From positions 248,001 through 312,000 of the forward strand of contig JACKCG010000005.1 in assembly GCA_020634135.1 (NCBI GenBank): a stretch of 64,000 bases of DNA, given 5' to 3'. The position numbers and the translations under genes were made by a program. The notes beneath the pieces were generated by a model. That model was not told the origin of the DNA, did no database searches, and saw nothing but the letters and a program-made list of their open reading frames with translations. Source of the DNA: Anaerolineaceae bacterium (lineage in GTDB: Bacteria; Chloroflexota; Anaerolineae; Aggregatilineales; Phototrophicaceae). This document shows positions 8,746 through 16,982 of this stretch, piece after piece; the first letter of the stretch is position 1, and every line of letters starts with the position of its first letter.

Positions 8746-9953
8746 CGCCGTTTCCGCAGGAATGTCGGAATATCAATATCGTCCTCGTCGTACACCCGTG
8801 CCGGAACATCACTCGGCTGCGGCGGCTGCGCTGCCGGACGTGGCTGCGGGGGCGTAGGTGGAAGCTGCTCTTGCGGTTGGTTGACTGGTGGCTGTGCCGG
8901 GAACTGCTGCTGCTGCGGGCGCTGTGCCTGATGCTGGGTTGATGTCGGACGCTGCACAGGCTGCGGTTGACGGAACGGTGATTCCACCTTCCGTGCGACC
9001 CGGCTTGGCTCAAAACCCGTCGCAATGACGGTGATGCGGACCTCATCACCCAGGTTCTCGTCAATCTGCGCCCCAAAGATCAGATTGACTTCTGGATGTG
9101 CGCTTTCCTTGATAATTGCCGCCGCCTCATTGACTTCGAACAGGCTCAAGCCAGAACCGCCCGTGATGTTGAAGAGGATGCCTCGCGCCCCATCAATTGT
9201 CACATCCAGCAGGCCGCTGCTGATTGCGAGTTCGGCTGCACGACGGGCACGATCATCACCGTCAGCACGTCCCACCGCCATCAACGCCGCGCCGCCTTCC
9301 GACATAATCGTGCGGACATCGGCAAAGTCCAGGTTAATCAGCGCCGGAACAGTAATGAGTTCGGAGATCCCCTGAATACCCTGTCGCAGTACATCGTCGG
9401 CCAACGAAAACGCCTGCTGCAAACTGGCACGCTTATCAGCGATCTGAAGCAGCCGGTCATTCGGGATCACAATAAGTGTGTCTACCTGGCTCTTGAGCGC
9501 CTCAATACCCGCTTCGGCAGATTGTGAACGGCGCGTGCCTTCAAAGCTGAACGGACGAGTCACCACACCAATCGTCAACGCCCCCAACTCTTTGGCAATC
9601 TGCGCCAGAATCGGAGAAGCGCCCGTACCAGTGCCGCCACCCATGCCACTGGCGATAAACACCATGTCGGCACCGCGCAGCACCTCGTACAGTTCCTCCG
9701 AGCTTTCTTCGGCAGCCTTACGGCCAATCTCCGGGTTGCCCCCTGCCCCCAGGCCACGAGTCAGCTTGTCACCAATCCGCACCCGCGTTTTGGCTTTTGA
9801 GAGCATTAACGCCTGGTTGTCGGTGTTGACGGAAATAAAATCGACACCGCCAAGCCCTTCGTTAATCATGCGGTTGATAGCGTTGCCACCACCACCACCC
9901 ACACCGACTACCTTAATCTGTGCGAAATTCTCGCCAGGTACGAACTCATCCAT
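8742..9953 (-). CDS. ftsZ: Cell division GTPase FtsZ
   Basis: FtsZ polymerises with GTP into the cytokinetic ring. The 403-residue product has the N-terminal GTPase domain with GVGGGGGNA, the tubulin signature GGGTGTG near residue 104, and the T7-loop region NLDFADVR near 207. The fold ends near residue 317, followed by a Gln/Pro-rich linker of about 65 residues and the conserved C-terminal peptide DDIDIPTFLRKRR that binds FtsA. The start is ATG after TGAGGAG. It is the last gene of the dcw cluster, 146 bp after ftsA. Confidence 0.98.
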   Translation of the reverse strand: MDEFVPGENFAQIKVVGVGGGGGNAINRMINEGLGGVDFISVNTDNQALMLSKAKTRVRIGDKLTRGLGAGGNPEIGRKAAEESSEELYEVLRGADMVFIASGMGGGTGTGASPILAQIAKELGALTIGVVTRPFSFEGTRRSQSAEAGIEALKSQVDTLIVIPNDRLLQIADKRASLQQAFSLADDVLRQGIQGISELITVPALINLDFADVRTIMSEGGAALMAVGRADGDDRARRAAELAISSGLLDVTIDGARGILFNITGGSGLSLFEVNEAAAIIKESAHPEVNLIFGAQIDENLGDEVRITVIATGFEPSRVARKVESPFRQPQPVQRPTSTQHQAQRPQQQQFPAQPPVNQPQEQLPPTPPQPRPAAQPPQPSDVPARVYDEDDIDIPTFLRKRR

Positions 9954-9972
9954 ACTTAATTCTCCTCAACAA

Positions 9973-9987
9973 AGTGTTCCAAACACT
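9973..9987. promoter_or_regulatory. Palindrome in the ftsZ leader
   Basis: AGTGTT, three bases, AACACT: a perfect 6-bp inverted repeat 20 bp before the ftsZ start. It could be an operator or a small hairpin near the ribosome site. No clear promoter was found in the 146-bp ftsA-ftsZ gap. Confidence 0.35.
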
Positions 9988-10099
9988 GGGTGTCCGCTGG
10001 AATATAATCCATTGTACTCACAACTTTACGATTAGCAACTACTCATCAGCTACAGGCCACAAAGACACATACAGCAGCCCATAATCACGCATTACGGGG

Positions 10100-11341
10100 T
10101 TATTGATCCTGGTCAGGCAGCAGGCGTTTGAATAATCCCCCGATTGCACGCCCCAAACCACTGACTGGCAGCGAATTCGATTCGGCCAACGACGATCGCA
10201 CCAGCGGGTCCAGTTTAAGCCCCAAGCGCAGCAGACCAACACTGGTACTGTAAGCCGGGCTGCGTAGAGCATCCGCCATCCCGGTCAAACGCTCCGGCTT
10301 CGCCATCCGCACCGGGAATTCGAGTTCTCGTGCCGCAATCTGCTGGATACCCTCAAGCTGAGTACAACCACCAGTCAGCACCGCTCCGGCTCGTAGCAAT
10401 CCATCGTACCCTGAGCGCTTGATTTCTTTCTTGACCATATCAAACAGTTCGGCCACCCGCAGCTCGATGATTTCCGCCAGTTCACGGCGCTGCACTTCCA
10501 CCGGGATACCGTCCCCAAACGGCTCGACCCGGAACATTTCCAGCGGGTCTATGGCTTTCGCCTGGGCATGACCATAGCGAATCTTTACAGCTTCTGCTGA
10601 ATCCGAGGGTACATGCATCCAATGAGTGATGTCACTAGTTATTAAGTCCCCGCCCACCGGGATAACCGCCGTGTGCCAGACTGTACCTTCGATAAATATT
10701 GCCAGATCAGTTGTGCCGCCACCAATATCAATGATAACGACACCCATTTCCCGTTCCTGATCCGTCAGGACAGCATCGCCCGAAGCCAACGGGTTCAGGA
10801 TAAAGCGGTCAACCGTCACACCAGCGGCATGCACCGACTGCTCCAGATTCGCCAGGTTGGTAGATGAGGCCGTAATAATGTGGGTCTCCACTTCCAACCG
10901 GAAACCGTGCATCCCGATGGGGCTGCGAACCCGTTCCTGCCCGTCCAGGGAGTAGCTGCGTGGGACAATATGCAGGACTTCCCGGTTATGGGGGATCGCA
11001 ATTGCCCGTGCCGCTTCCATGGCCTTTTCCAGGTCATCTACACGTACCCCACGCTGCCCGGTGATACCCACCACGCCCCGGCTGTTAATCGAGGCGATAT
11101 GCCCGCCCGCCACGCTCACAAAAGCCCGGCTAATATCGAAGCCGCTGCTTTTCTCAGCCTTGTGTACAGAAGCGGCCACAGCAGCAGTCAATTGTCCCAT
11201 ATCATTGACCACGCCTTTTCGCATCCCCTGGCTGGGTTCGATGCCCACACCCACGACAAAAATATCATCGGCGCGGACTTCGCCAATCACCGTACAGATT
11301 TTGCGTGTCCCCACATCCAGGCCGACAACCAGATCACTCAT
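10100..11341 (-). CDS. ftsA: Cell division protein FtsA
   Basis: An actin-like ATPase that anchors FtsZ to the membrane. I start it at the ATG at 11341 (MSDLVVGLDVGTRK), where the phosphate-1 motif LDVGTRK sits at the usual distance; the frame is open to 11383, inside ftsQ. The actin-type motifs VIIDIGGGTTDLAIF (about 202) and VLTGGCTQLEG (about 330) are clear, with the SHS2/1C domain between them. The length (413 residues) is normal. The C-terminus (GGLFKRLLPDQDQ) is a plausible but weak amphipathic membrane helix. ftsQ stops only 7 bp before this start. Confidence 0.97.
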   Translation of the reverse strand: MSDLVVGLDVGTRKICTVIGEVRADDIFVVGVGIEPSQGMRKGVVNDMGQLTAAVAASVHKAEKSSGFDISRAFVSVAGGHIASINSRGVVGITGQRGVRVDDLEKAMEAARAIAIPHNREVLHIVPRSYSLDGQERVRSPIGMHGFRLEVETHIITASSTNLANLEQSVHAAGVTVDRFILNPLASGDAVLTDQEREMGVVIIDIGGGTTDLAIFIEGTVWHTAVIPVGGDLITSDITHWMHVPSDSAEAVKIRYGHAQAKAIDPLEMFRVEPFGDGIPVEVQRRELAEIIELRVAELFDMVKKEIKRSGYDGLLRAGAVLTGGCTQLEGIQQIAARELEFPVRMAKPERLTGMADALRSPAYSTSVGLLRLGLKLDPLVRSSLAESNSLPVSGLGRAIGGLFKRLLPDQDQ

Positions 11342-11348
11342 AAATGTG

Positions 11349-12170
11349 TTAGCGCCCCCATGCTGCCGCGTAATAGGGTGCATCCGGGTTCACCACATTG
11401 ACTTCCCCCGGTTGAATACCCCGCGATTTCAAATTAGCTACAATACCATTGTAAATAGAAACTCTCTCTGGCATATCCGTACCAACACCAAACCACACCT
11501 GCCAACCGCCCACATCCTGGTATCCCAGCCCTTTGATTGGATCGTAGCGCAAGAACTTCAGATCAGGCAATAAGGCGTGTAGCTGCAACGCACCACTGAC
11601 TATTGCCTCGTCTAACTGCATATTCGGGCCGATAGGCCCCTCAATCGAGTTCTCCGCAACCACCCGGATCAGATCGGGCCGGTCTTCGCGCTGTCGCATC
11701 ACCCGCCCTTGCAGGTCAATCCAGGTTGCCACGCCGGCCTGCTCCCATACAAAAGCCGGTTCGCGCTCCTCAATGATAATCTGCACCATATTCGGCGGCC
11801 AGCCAACAACGATCTGAGCATCGGCTACTGTTGGTGAACGAAGGACCGCCTGTCGCACTTCCATCGGGTCTACCCAGAACACGTGCATATTAGCGATGCC
11901 AGTCAGGGCAAAAACCTCTTCTTTGGTGGTATAGCGCAGTCCGCCTACCGCAACACTGTGGATATAAAAGACATCCGCCCAGAAAAACACAAACAACACG
12001 CCGGATAACAGCACCACGATCAGAAAACTGACAATCCGCCAGTTAGCCCCACTACCAGTGCGTGCCCCATGCTGCACGGCGCTGCGTTCCTGAGCATACG
12101 CGGCAGTCTCCCGCCGGAGTACCGCCGGAGTACGCCCACCTCGCTGCCGTTCCCGTGAACGTCCTGCCAT
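11349..12170 (-). CDS. ftsQ: Cell division protein FtsQ/DivIB
   Basis: A bitopic membrane protein linking early and late divisome parts. The ATG at 12170 has GAAGG before it and is preferred to an in-frame GTG at 12188. The product of about 273 residues has a basic cytoplasmic N-terminus, one membrane segment near residues 46-66, a POTRA domain starting at FYIHSVAVGGLRYTTKEEV, and the FtsQ domain with EREPAFVWEQ and IDLQGRV. The gene follows murB after a 131-bp gap that holds its own MraZ-box promoter, so ftsQAZ can be transcribed separately. Confidence 0.93.
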   Translation of the reverse strand: MAGRSRERQRGGRTPAVLRRETAAYAQERSAVQHGARTGSGANWRIVSFLIVVLLSGVLFVFFWADVFYIHSVAVGGLRYTTKEEVFALTGIANMHVFWVDPMEVRQAVLRSPTVADAQIVVGWPPNMVQIIIEEREPAFVWEQAGVATWIDLQGRVMRQREDRPDLIRVVAENSIEGPIGPNMQLDEAIVSGALQLHALLPDLKFLRYDPIKGLGYQDVGGWQVWFGVGTDMPERVSIYNGIVANLKSRGIQPGEVNVVNPDAPYYAAAWGR

Positions 12171-12187
12171 CAGGCTAAACCTTCGCA

Positions 12188-12217
12188 CAATGTAACATTA
12201 TCCCACATTATCCCACA
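12188..12217 (-). promoter_or_regulatory. MraZ-box repeats at the ftsQ promoter
   Basis: Read on the minus strand, TGTGGGATAA occurs twice in direct tandem (12208-12217 and 12198-12207), followed by a degenerate third unit (12188-12197). The 10-bp period and TGGG core match the operator known for MraZ. GATAAT within the units can act as a -10 element. The site ends 18 bp before the ftsQ ATG. Confidence 0.7.
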
Positions 12218-12301
12218 GATCGCCAGCGCCCCGACACATCGCAAATATTCAGACGGCTTCAATCCACTTTCAACTTTCAACTAAACACTCATTGTTCAAA
12301 C

Positions 12302-13222
12302 CTAATCCCAATCGCCCAGAATCTCAATTTCCAATTCCAGTTCGACGCCCGTCTCACGGCGCACATAGTCGCGTACATGCTGGATCAGGGCATAATATTC
12401 GCTGGCCGTGCCGATTTCACTGTTCATGAAGAAATTCGCGTGAACCGGGGAAACCTGTACCCCGCCAATGGCATAACCTTTCAGCCCCACCGAATCAATC
12501 AAACGCCCGGCATAATCTCCGGGGGGATTCTTGAAGATACTGCCCAGACTAGCGCCCGGCGGCTGGGTGCGCCGGCGATGTTCAATAAAGCGATCCATCT
12601 GCGCTTTGATCTGTGGCGGGTCAGCCTTTTCCAGGGCAAAAGTCGCCATCAATACGATGAAACGGCGATCAGTCCGTGTTTTGAGGCTTGAAGAGCGATA
12701 ATCATAGGCCATCTCAACCGAAGAAAGCAACTGAACCCCCTTGGTCGCATCGAACAGGACGACATCGCGCACCACCGCCGCCATATCGCTGCCATGCGCG
12801 CCGGCGTTATTCACCACTGCGCCGCCGACTGTCCCTGGCACGCTGACCGCCCACTCCATGCCGGAAAGCCCATACGTCTGGCATTTACGAGCGAGGATCG
12901 TCAGTCCCACACCACTGGTTGCTGAGAGGTTCCGCCCTTCGTGCCATTCACCAAACGTCAGTTCGGTGACATCGTTGATAACCACCAGCCCGCGAATACC
13001 CTTGTCACTGACCAGGACATTCGCGCCGCCCCCCAACAAGCGCACCTGCACGCCCTGCTCCCAGGCCGCAGATACCACCGTGACCAGTTCTTCAGTCGAA
13101 TCACGGGCGATATATAGCCAATCCGCCGGGCCACCCAGCCGTGCCGCTGTATACCGTGCCAGCGGTTCATTCCGCAACAACCGTGCCTGGTATTTTTCCG
13201 GCAGTCTCATATTAGCCATCAC
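12302..13222 (-). CDS. murB: UDP-N-acetylmuramate dehydrogenase MurB
   Basis: It reduces UDP-GlcNAc-enolpyruvate to UDP-MurNAc with NADPH and FAD. The 306-residue sequence shows the FAD-binding segment VRLLGGGANVLVSD near residue 60, the GVGLTI and GMEWAVSVPGTVGGAVVNNAGAHG region near 110-140, the Y-R-x-S motif (DYRSSSLK) and GSIFKNP with the catalytic Ser near 226. The C-terminal part has the type-II-like HANFFMN form. Its start overlaps the murC end by 11 bp, showing translational coupling. Confidence 0.97.
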   Translation of the reverse strand: MMANMRLPEKYQARLLRNEPLARYTAARLGGPADWLYIARDSTEELVTVVSAAWEQGVQVRLLGGGANVLVSDKGIRGLVVINDVTELTFGEWHEGRNLSATSGVGLTILARKCQTYGLSGMEWAVSVPGTVGGAVVNNAGAHGSDMAAVVRDVVLFDATKGVQLLSSVEMAYDYRSSSLKTRTDRRFIVLMATFALEKADPPQIKAQMDRFIEHRRRTQPPGASLGSIFKNPPGDYAGRLIDSVGLKGYAIGGVQVSPVHANFFMNSEIGTASEYYALIQHVRDYVRRETGVELELEIEILGDWD

Positions 13223-14633
13223 CCATTCGCGCCAGGCGCGAGCCTAAAAATATCTGGCCGATCACCGGGGCGTCCCCGGCGCTCATAATCAGGATCACCG
13301 CCGGAGACTCGACTTCCGCCAGCAGCGCCGCCGTCTGCTGCAAATCCCCTCCGTAACGCACGTCACGGTGTTGTATCCTCCTGACCACCGCCGGCGCATC
13401 TACACCCGCTACGGGCTGTTCGCGCGCAGCATAAATATCCGTCACCAGCACGTGATCCGCCGCTGCAAATGCCACCGCGAAGCCATCCAACAAAGCATGG
13501 GTACGGCTGTAAGTATGCGGTTGCCAGACTGCCCAGATCGTCCGACCCGGATACCGCTGGCGAGCAGCCTCCAATGTAACACGAATCGAAGTCGGGTTAT
13601 GGGCATAGTCGTCTACCACAGCAATACCGTCCACCTCATCCCGCAGTTCAAAACGGCGACCAGTGGAGGTAAACGACGCCAGCGCAGCAGCCAGGGGCCT
13701 GTGCCCTGTATCCAAAAGAGTACCTACCGTAAAATAGGCAGCAAGCGCGTTCAACACATTATGCGTGCCCGGCAGTCCCAGGCAAATCGCCCCCTGATGT
13801 GTTATCGTGCCACGAGAATCGGTAGTAATTACATCGAAGCAGGTACACCCATTCTCATCCAGGCGAATATGGTCGGCGCGGATGTCCGCCGGACGAGACA
13901 GACCGTACAGGCGCGTGCCGGTATATCCTGCATCAGCCATTTCCTGGTGAAGTTGCCGCGCCTGAGCATCCTCCGCGCAGGCTACCAGCAGATGATTACC
14001 GTCTTGTGGGAGCAGCCGCAAAAAGCGCCGGAACGATTCTATCATGTCATCCGGTGTCCTGAAAAAATCGGGGTGATCGTATTCAACATTCGTCAGGATA
14101 ATCACATCAGGTCGCAAGCCATGGAACATGTTGTCGTACTCATCGGCTTCAACCACGAAGATGCCCCCATGCCCGACACCGGCATTCGTGCCGGTATTGC
14201 CCAGCACCCCGCCAACGATATAACTGGGATCTGCGCCACACTCGCGCAGCAGGTGAACGACCATCGCCGTCGTCGTGGTTTTGCCTTTTGTCCCGGCCAC
14301 CGCAATCACACGCTGCCCGGTCATCAGGTCAGCCATGATGTCCTGGCGCTTATACACCGGGATACCCGCCTCCCGCGCCGCCTGAACTTCAACATGATCC
14401 GCCGTTACCGCTGAAGTCATGATAACAGCGTCCGCACCCTGCACCTGCCCGGCAGCGTGTCCGGTATAGACCGTCGCACCATCCCGCGCCAGCGCCGCCA
14501 TCACCTCATTCTGTCCCCGGTCTGAGCCAGATACTGTATAACCCTGCCCCAGCAGAATACGCGCAATAGCCGACATGCCCGACCCGCCAATACCAATCAG
14601 ATGAATGTGTTGTCCAGGATGAATTTGCGGCAT
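13212..14633 (-). CDS. murC: UDP-N-acetylmuramate-L-alanine ligase MurC
   Basis: It adds L-alanine to UDP-MurNAc using ATP. The 473 residues show the N-terminal Rossmann motif IGIGGSGMSAIA, the ATP loop AGTKGKTTTTAMV near residue 113, VVEADEYDNMF near 160, and the C-terminal VVDDYAHNPTSI near 345. Length and domain order are normal. The start is preceded by GGGG. A 124-bp gap separates it from the CvpA-like gene upstream. Confidence 0.98.
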   Translation of the reverse strand: MPQIHPGQHIHLIGIGGSGMSAIARILLGQGYTVSGSDRGQNEVMAALARDGATVYTGHAAGQVQGADAVIMTSAVTADHVEVQAAREAGIPVYKRQDIMADLMTGQRVIAVAGTKGKTTTTAMVVHLLRECGADPSYIVGGVLGNTGTNAGVGHGGIFVVEADEYDNMFHGLRPDVIILTNVEYDHPDFFRTPDDMIESFRRFLRLLPQDGNHLLVACAEDAQARQLHQEMADAGYTGTRLYGLSRPADIRADHIRLDENGCTCFDVITTDSRGTITHQGAICLGLPGTHNVLNALAAYFTVGTLLDTGHRPLAAALASFTSTGRRFELRDEVDGIAVVDDYAHNPTSIRVTLEAARQRYPGRTIWAVWQPHTYSRTHALLDGFAVAFAAADHVLVTDIYAAREQPVAGVDAPAVVRRIQHRDVRYGGDLQQTAALLAEVESPAVILIMSAGDAPVIGQIFLGSRLARMGDG

Positions 14634-14695
14634 AGCTGGTTTTAATCCCCGGTTATCGTTGCCGGATTGCGTCGTTCGGAGCAGTCTTACCTGAC

Positions 14696-14714
14696 CAAGG
14701 AGTTTAGCTCCTTG
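14696..14714. other. Hairpin between the CvpA-like pair and murC
   Basis: CAAGGAG and CTCCTTG form a perfect 7-bp stem with a 5-base loop. No T-run follows on the minus strand, so it is more likely an mRNA processing or stability element, or a weak terminator, than a strong one. Confidence 0.4.
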
Positions 14715-14757
14715 CCCAACCCTCTGATAATTTCAGTCCTGCTAAAATGAGCGCTGG

Positions 14758-15291
14758 CTACAGCACAAAAATCACCAGTAAGAACAGTAAAATCAGGGCT
14801 ATCGTCAGCAGCTCACCGCTTCCCCCTACGCCCCCGCCAAGCAGCACCAATGGTATTGACCCGATATTCTGAGCACTGATGGAGGTTGGGCTGGGCGCGA
14901 TCACAATCGGCTCAAATGGATAGCCGTTAATATCCAGAAAATACCAGACTGACCCCCAGATCAGATACCCGTTGATTGCCCCCATCATCGCCCCCAGAAG
15001 CCCATTGGTCAACCGGCTGTTAGCACTGCGACCACGCGGAGTAATTAATGAACGCGACTGGTAGGCGAAATACACCACGACAATAAACAAACCCGCTTGA
15101 ACAAGAAAAACCTGGTCATTGGGAACTGTCGCCAGGATAATGCCTCGTAGAATGTTGTCAAACTGGAACAACGCGAACAGCGCCAGCAAAATCCCGGCCA
15201 TCGAGATCACTTCTTTATTCCAGCCGCGCATGACACCGATAATTCCAAAGAACCCGGCTGAAAAATATAACATCGCATACATTTCGATCAT
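14758..15291 (-). CDS. CvpA-like integral membrane protein (paralogue 2)
   Basis: A 177-residue protein of four predicted membrane segments. The N-terminal pattern G-x-x-R-G-x-x-K-E-x-x-x-x-x-G (VMRGWNKEVISMAG, residues 20-33) matches the CvpA family. The mid-region NGLLGAMMGAINGYLIWGSVWY is nearly identical in the neighbour at 15308, so the two arose by tandem duplication. Family function is unsettled (colicin V production, envelope homeostasis). Its place between murG and murC, in the same orientation, suggests a cell-wall or division role; that is inference. Confidence 0.8.
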   Translation of the reverse strand: MIEMYAMLYFSAGFFGIIGVMRGWNKEVISMAGILLALFALFQFDNILRGIILATVPNDQVFLVQAGLFIVVVYFAYQSRSLITPRGRSANSRLTNGLLGAMMGAINGYLIWGSVWYFLDINGYPFEPIVIAPSPTSISAQNIGSIPLVLLGGGVGGSGELLTIALILLFLLVIFVL

Positions 15292-15307
15292 GCGACACGC
15301 CCCGCCT

Positions 15308-15871
15308 TCAGATCACAATAAGGACAAACAGGAATAGTACAATCACGGCCAATGCCAGCAGGTCACCCGACCCGCTTGGCCCCCCTGCCAGGAAGAACAA
15401 TGGCAGTATAGATACCGTCTGAGCACTGGGTGAACCCTGAGCTGGCGCGACTACAAACGGCAGCAAAGGGTAGCTGTTAATATCCATAAAATACCAGATT
15501 GAGCCCCAGATCAGATACCCGTTGACGAACCCTGCCAACGCCCCGAGTATGCCGGATTGCAGGGCGTCGCGCCCACCTTCCTTGACCTGGCGGTTTTCAC
15601 GAAGTCTAGCCGCTTCTTCTCCGATCAACGCGCGTGTCTGGTACGCAAAAAAGACGATTACGCCAAAGATAACTGTCTGGACAAAGAATTTCTGTTGGGG
15701 AAGAAAAGTCACCATCAGTTGATTTCGCAAAAAATCATCGAACTGAAATAACGCAAACAACCCCAGAACAATCCCAGACATAGCGATAAGCTCTTTATTG
15801 AGTCCGCGCATCCACCCGATTACGCCAAAGAGCGCCGCCATTCCCCACATCAATGCCGAAAGTTGCAGCAT
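15308..15871 (-). CDS. CvpA-like integral membrane protein (paralogue 1)
   Basis: A 187-residue, four-segment membrane protein beginning 7 bp after murG. It shares with the next gene the N-terminal G-x-x-R-G-x-x-K-E pattern (WMRGLNKELIAMSG), the FQFDDFLRN segment, the GILGALAGFVNGYLIWGS motif followed by WYFMDIN, and a Gly/Ser-rich stretch before the last membrane helix. A charged loop (EEAARLRENRQVKEGG) between helices 3 and 4 differs between the copies. Probably translated with murG. Function not established. Confidence 0.8.
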   Translation of the reverse strand: MLQLSALMWGMAALFGVIGWMRGLNKELIAMSGIVLGLFALFQFDDFLRNQLMVTFLPQQKFFVQTVIFGVIVFFAYQTRALIGEEAARLRENRQVKEGGRDALQSGILGALAGFVNGYLIWGSIWYFMDINSYPLLPFVVAPAQGSPSAQTVSILPLFFLAGGPSGSGDLLALAVIVLFLFVLIVI

Positions 15872-15878
15872 AATCTCT

Positions 15879-16982
15879 CTACCCGCCTTCTGCCAACTGC
15901 GCTAAGGCCTGTGCCACATTCAGCGCCCCATCCGGCTGCGCCAGCGACTGAGCTGCGGCCTGCATGTTGCGCAATCGTTCCTGGTTGCCCAATATATCAC
16001 GAATGACTGGCAGCAACCCCTGTGCCATATCATTCTCAGCCAGATGAACCGCAGCACCCCGCTGTGCCAGCCAATCCGCGTTACGCTGCTGGTAGCGCCA
16101 GAAATACGCCAACGGAATCAGAATAGATGGCAGTCCAAATTGAGGCAGTTCGCCTAATACGCTCGCCCCAGCCCGGCTCACAACGAGATCCGCCGCTGCC
16201 AGTGCCAGGCTCATGTCGTCATGTAAATACGGAAATGCCAGGTATCCGGGCGGATTGCCAAGCGCATTTTTACGTTGTTCTACCTCATCCCAGGTGCGCG
16301 TTCCGGTCACATGAATGACCTGCACCGCATCGGCCAGTAATTCCGGCAGAATATCCAGCAGAGCGTGATTCACCGCCCGTGACCCCAGGCTACCACCAAA
16401 TACCAGCAGTGTCTTCCGCATCGGATCAAGGCCGAAATGCATCCGTCCATTCTCGCGGGTCGCTTCCTGGAAAGCGCGTCGCAGCGGGTATCCTGTCACG
16501 ACAGTTTTTCCAGCAGGGAAAAAAGCCTGCGAGTCGTTCACTGTGACGGCAACCTGCCGGGCAAAAGGACTCAACACCTTGATCGTCAGTCCCGGCTCAA
16601 TATCGGGCAGGTAAATCAGGATTGGCACACGCAAAATCCATCCTACCACTGCCACCGGCAGACTGCTCCAACCGCCAGTCAGCAGAATGACATCGGGCCG
16701 CGAGCGCACCATCAAACCGAAGGCTTGCAGTGTACCCACCGCCAGCTTTGCCGCGCTAACCACCATCCGCAGCGGGCCAACACCGTGTACCGGCCCGGCC
16801 TGCACCTCATCGTAACGGTCAAAATCCAGCCCCGCCTGCCGGACTAATCCGCGTTCCATGCCACCTGGGCTGCCCACAAAATGCAGCTTAGTGTCCGGGC
16901 GCTGTGTGGTTGCTGCTTCTGCGATTGCCAGTGCGGGATACACGTGGCCGCCGCTCCCGCCCGCTGCGATCATAATACGCAC
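15879..16982 (-). CDS. murG: UDP-GlcNAc transferase MurG
   Basis: It transfers GlcNAc to lipid I to make lipid II on the inner membrane face. The glycine loop IAAGGSGGHVYPALAIAEA begins at residue 5, so translation must start at the GTG at 16982 or the ATG at 16973. Also visible are GSLGSRAVNHALL near 194 and the UDP-binding segment SRAGASVLGELPQFGLPSIL near 266. At 367 residues it is of normal length. Its first 95 bp overlap the end of ftsW in another frame. Confidence 0.97.
   Translation of the reverse strand: MRIMIAAGGSGGHVYPALAIAEAATTQRPDTKLHFVGSPGGMERGLVRQAGLDFDRYDEVQAGPVHGVGPLRMVVSAAKLAVGTLQAFGLMVRSRPDVILLTGGWSSLPVAVVGWILRVPILIYLPDIEPGLTIKVLSPFARQVAVTVNDSQAFFPAGKTVVTGYPLRRAFQEATRENGRMHFGLDPMRKTLLVFGGSLGSRAVNHALLDILPELLADAVQVIHVTGTRTWDEVEQRKNALGNPPGYLAFPYLHDDMSLALAAADLVVSRAGASVLGELPQFGLPSILIPLAYFWRYQQRNADWLAQRGAAVHLAENDMAQGLLPVIRDILGNQERLRNMQAAAQSLAQPDGALNVAQALAQLAEGG

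Noticed and set aside
13368..14414. 348-codon plus-strand frame opposite murC
   Set aside because: Rich in Arg, His and Cys without any motif; murC on the other strand is complete.
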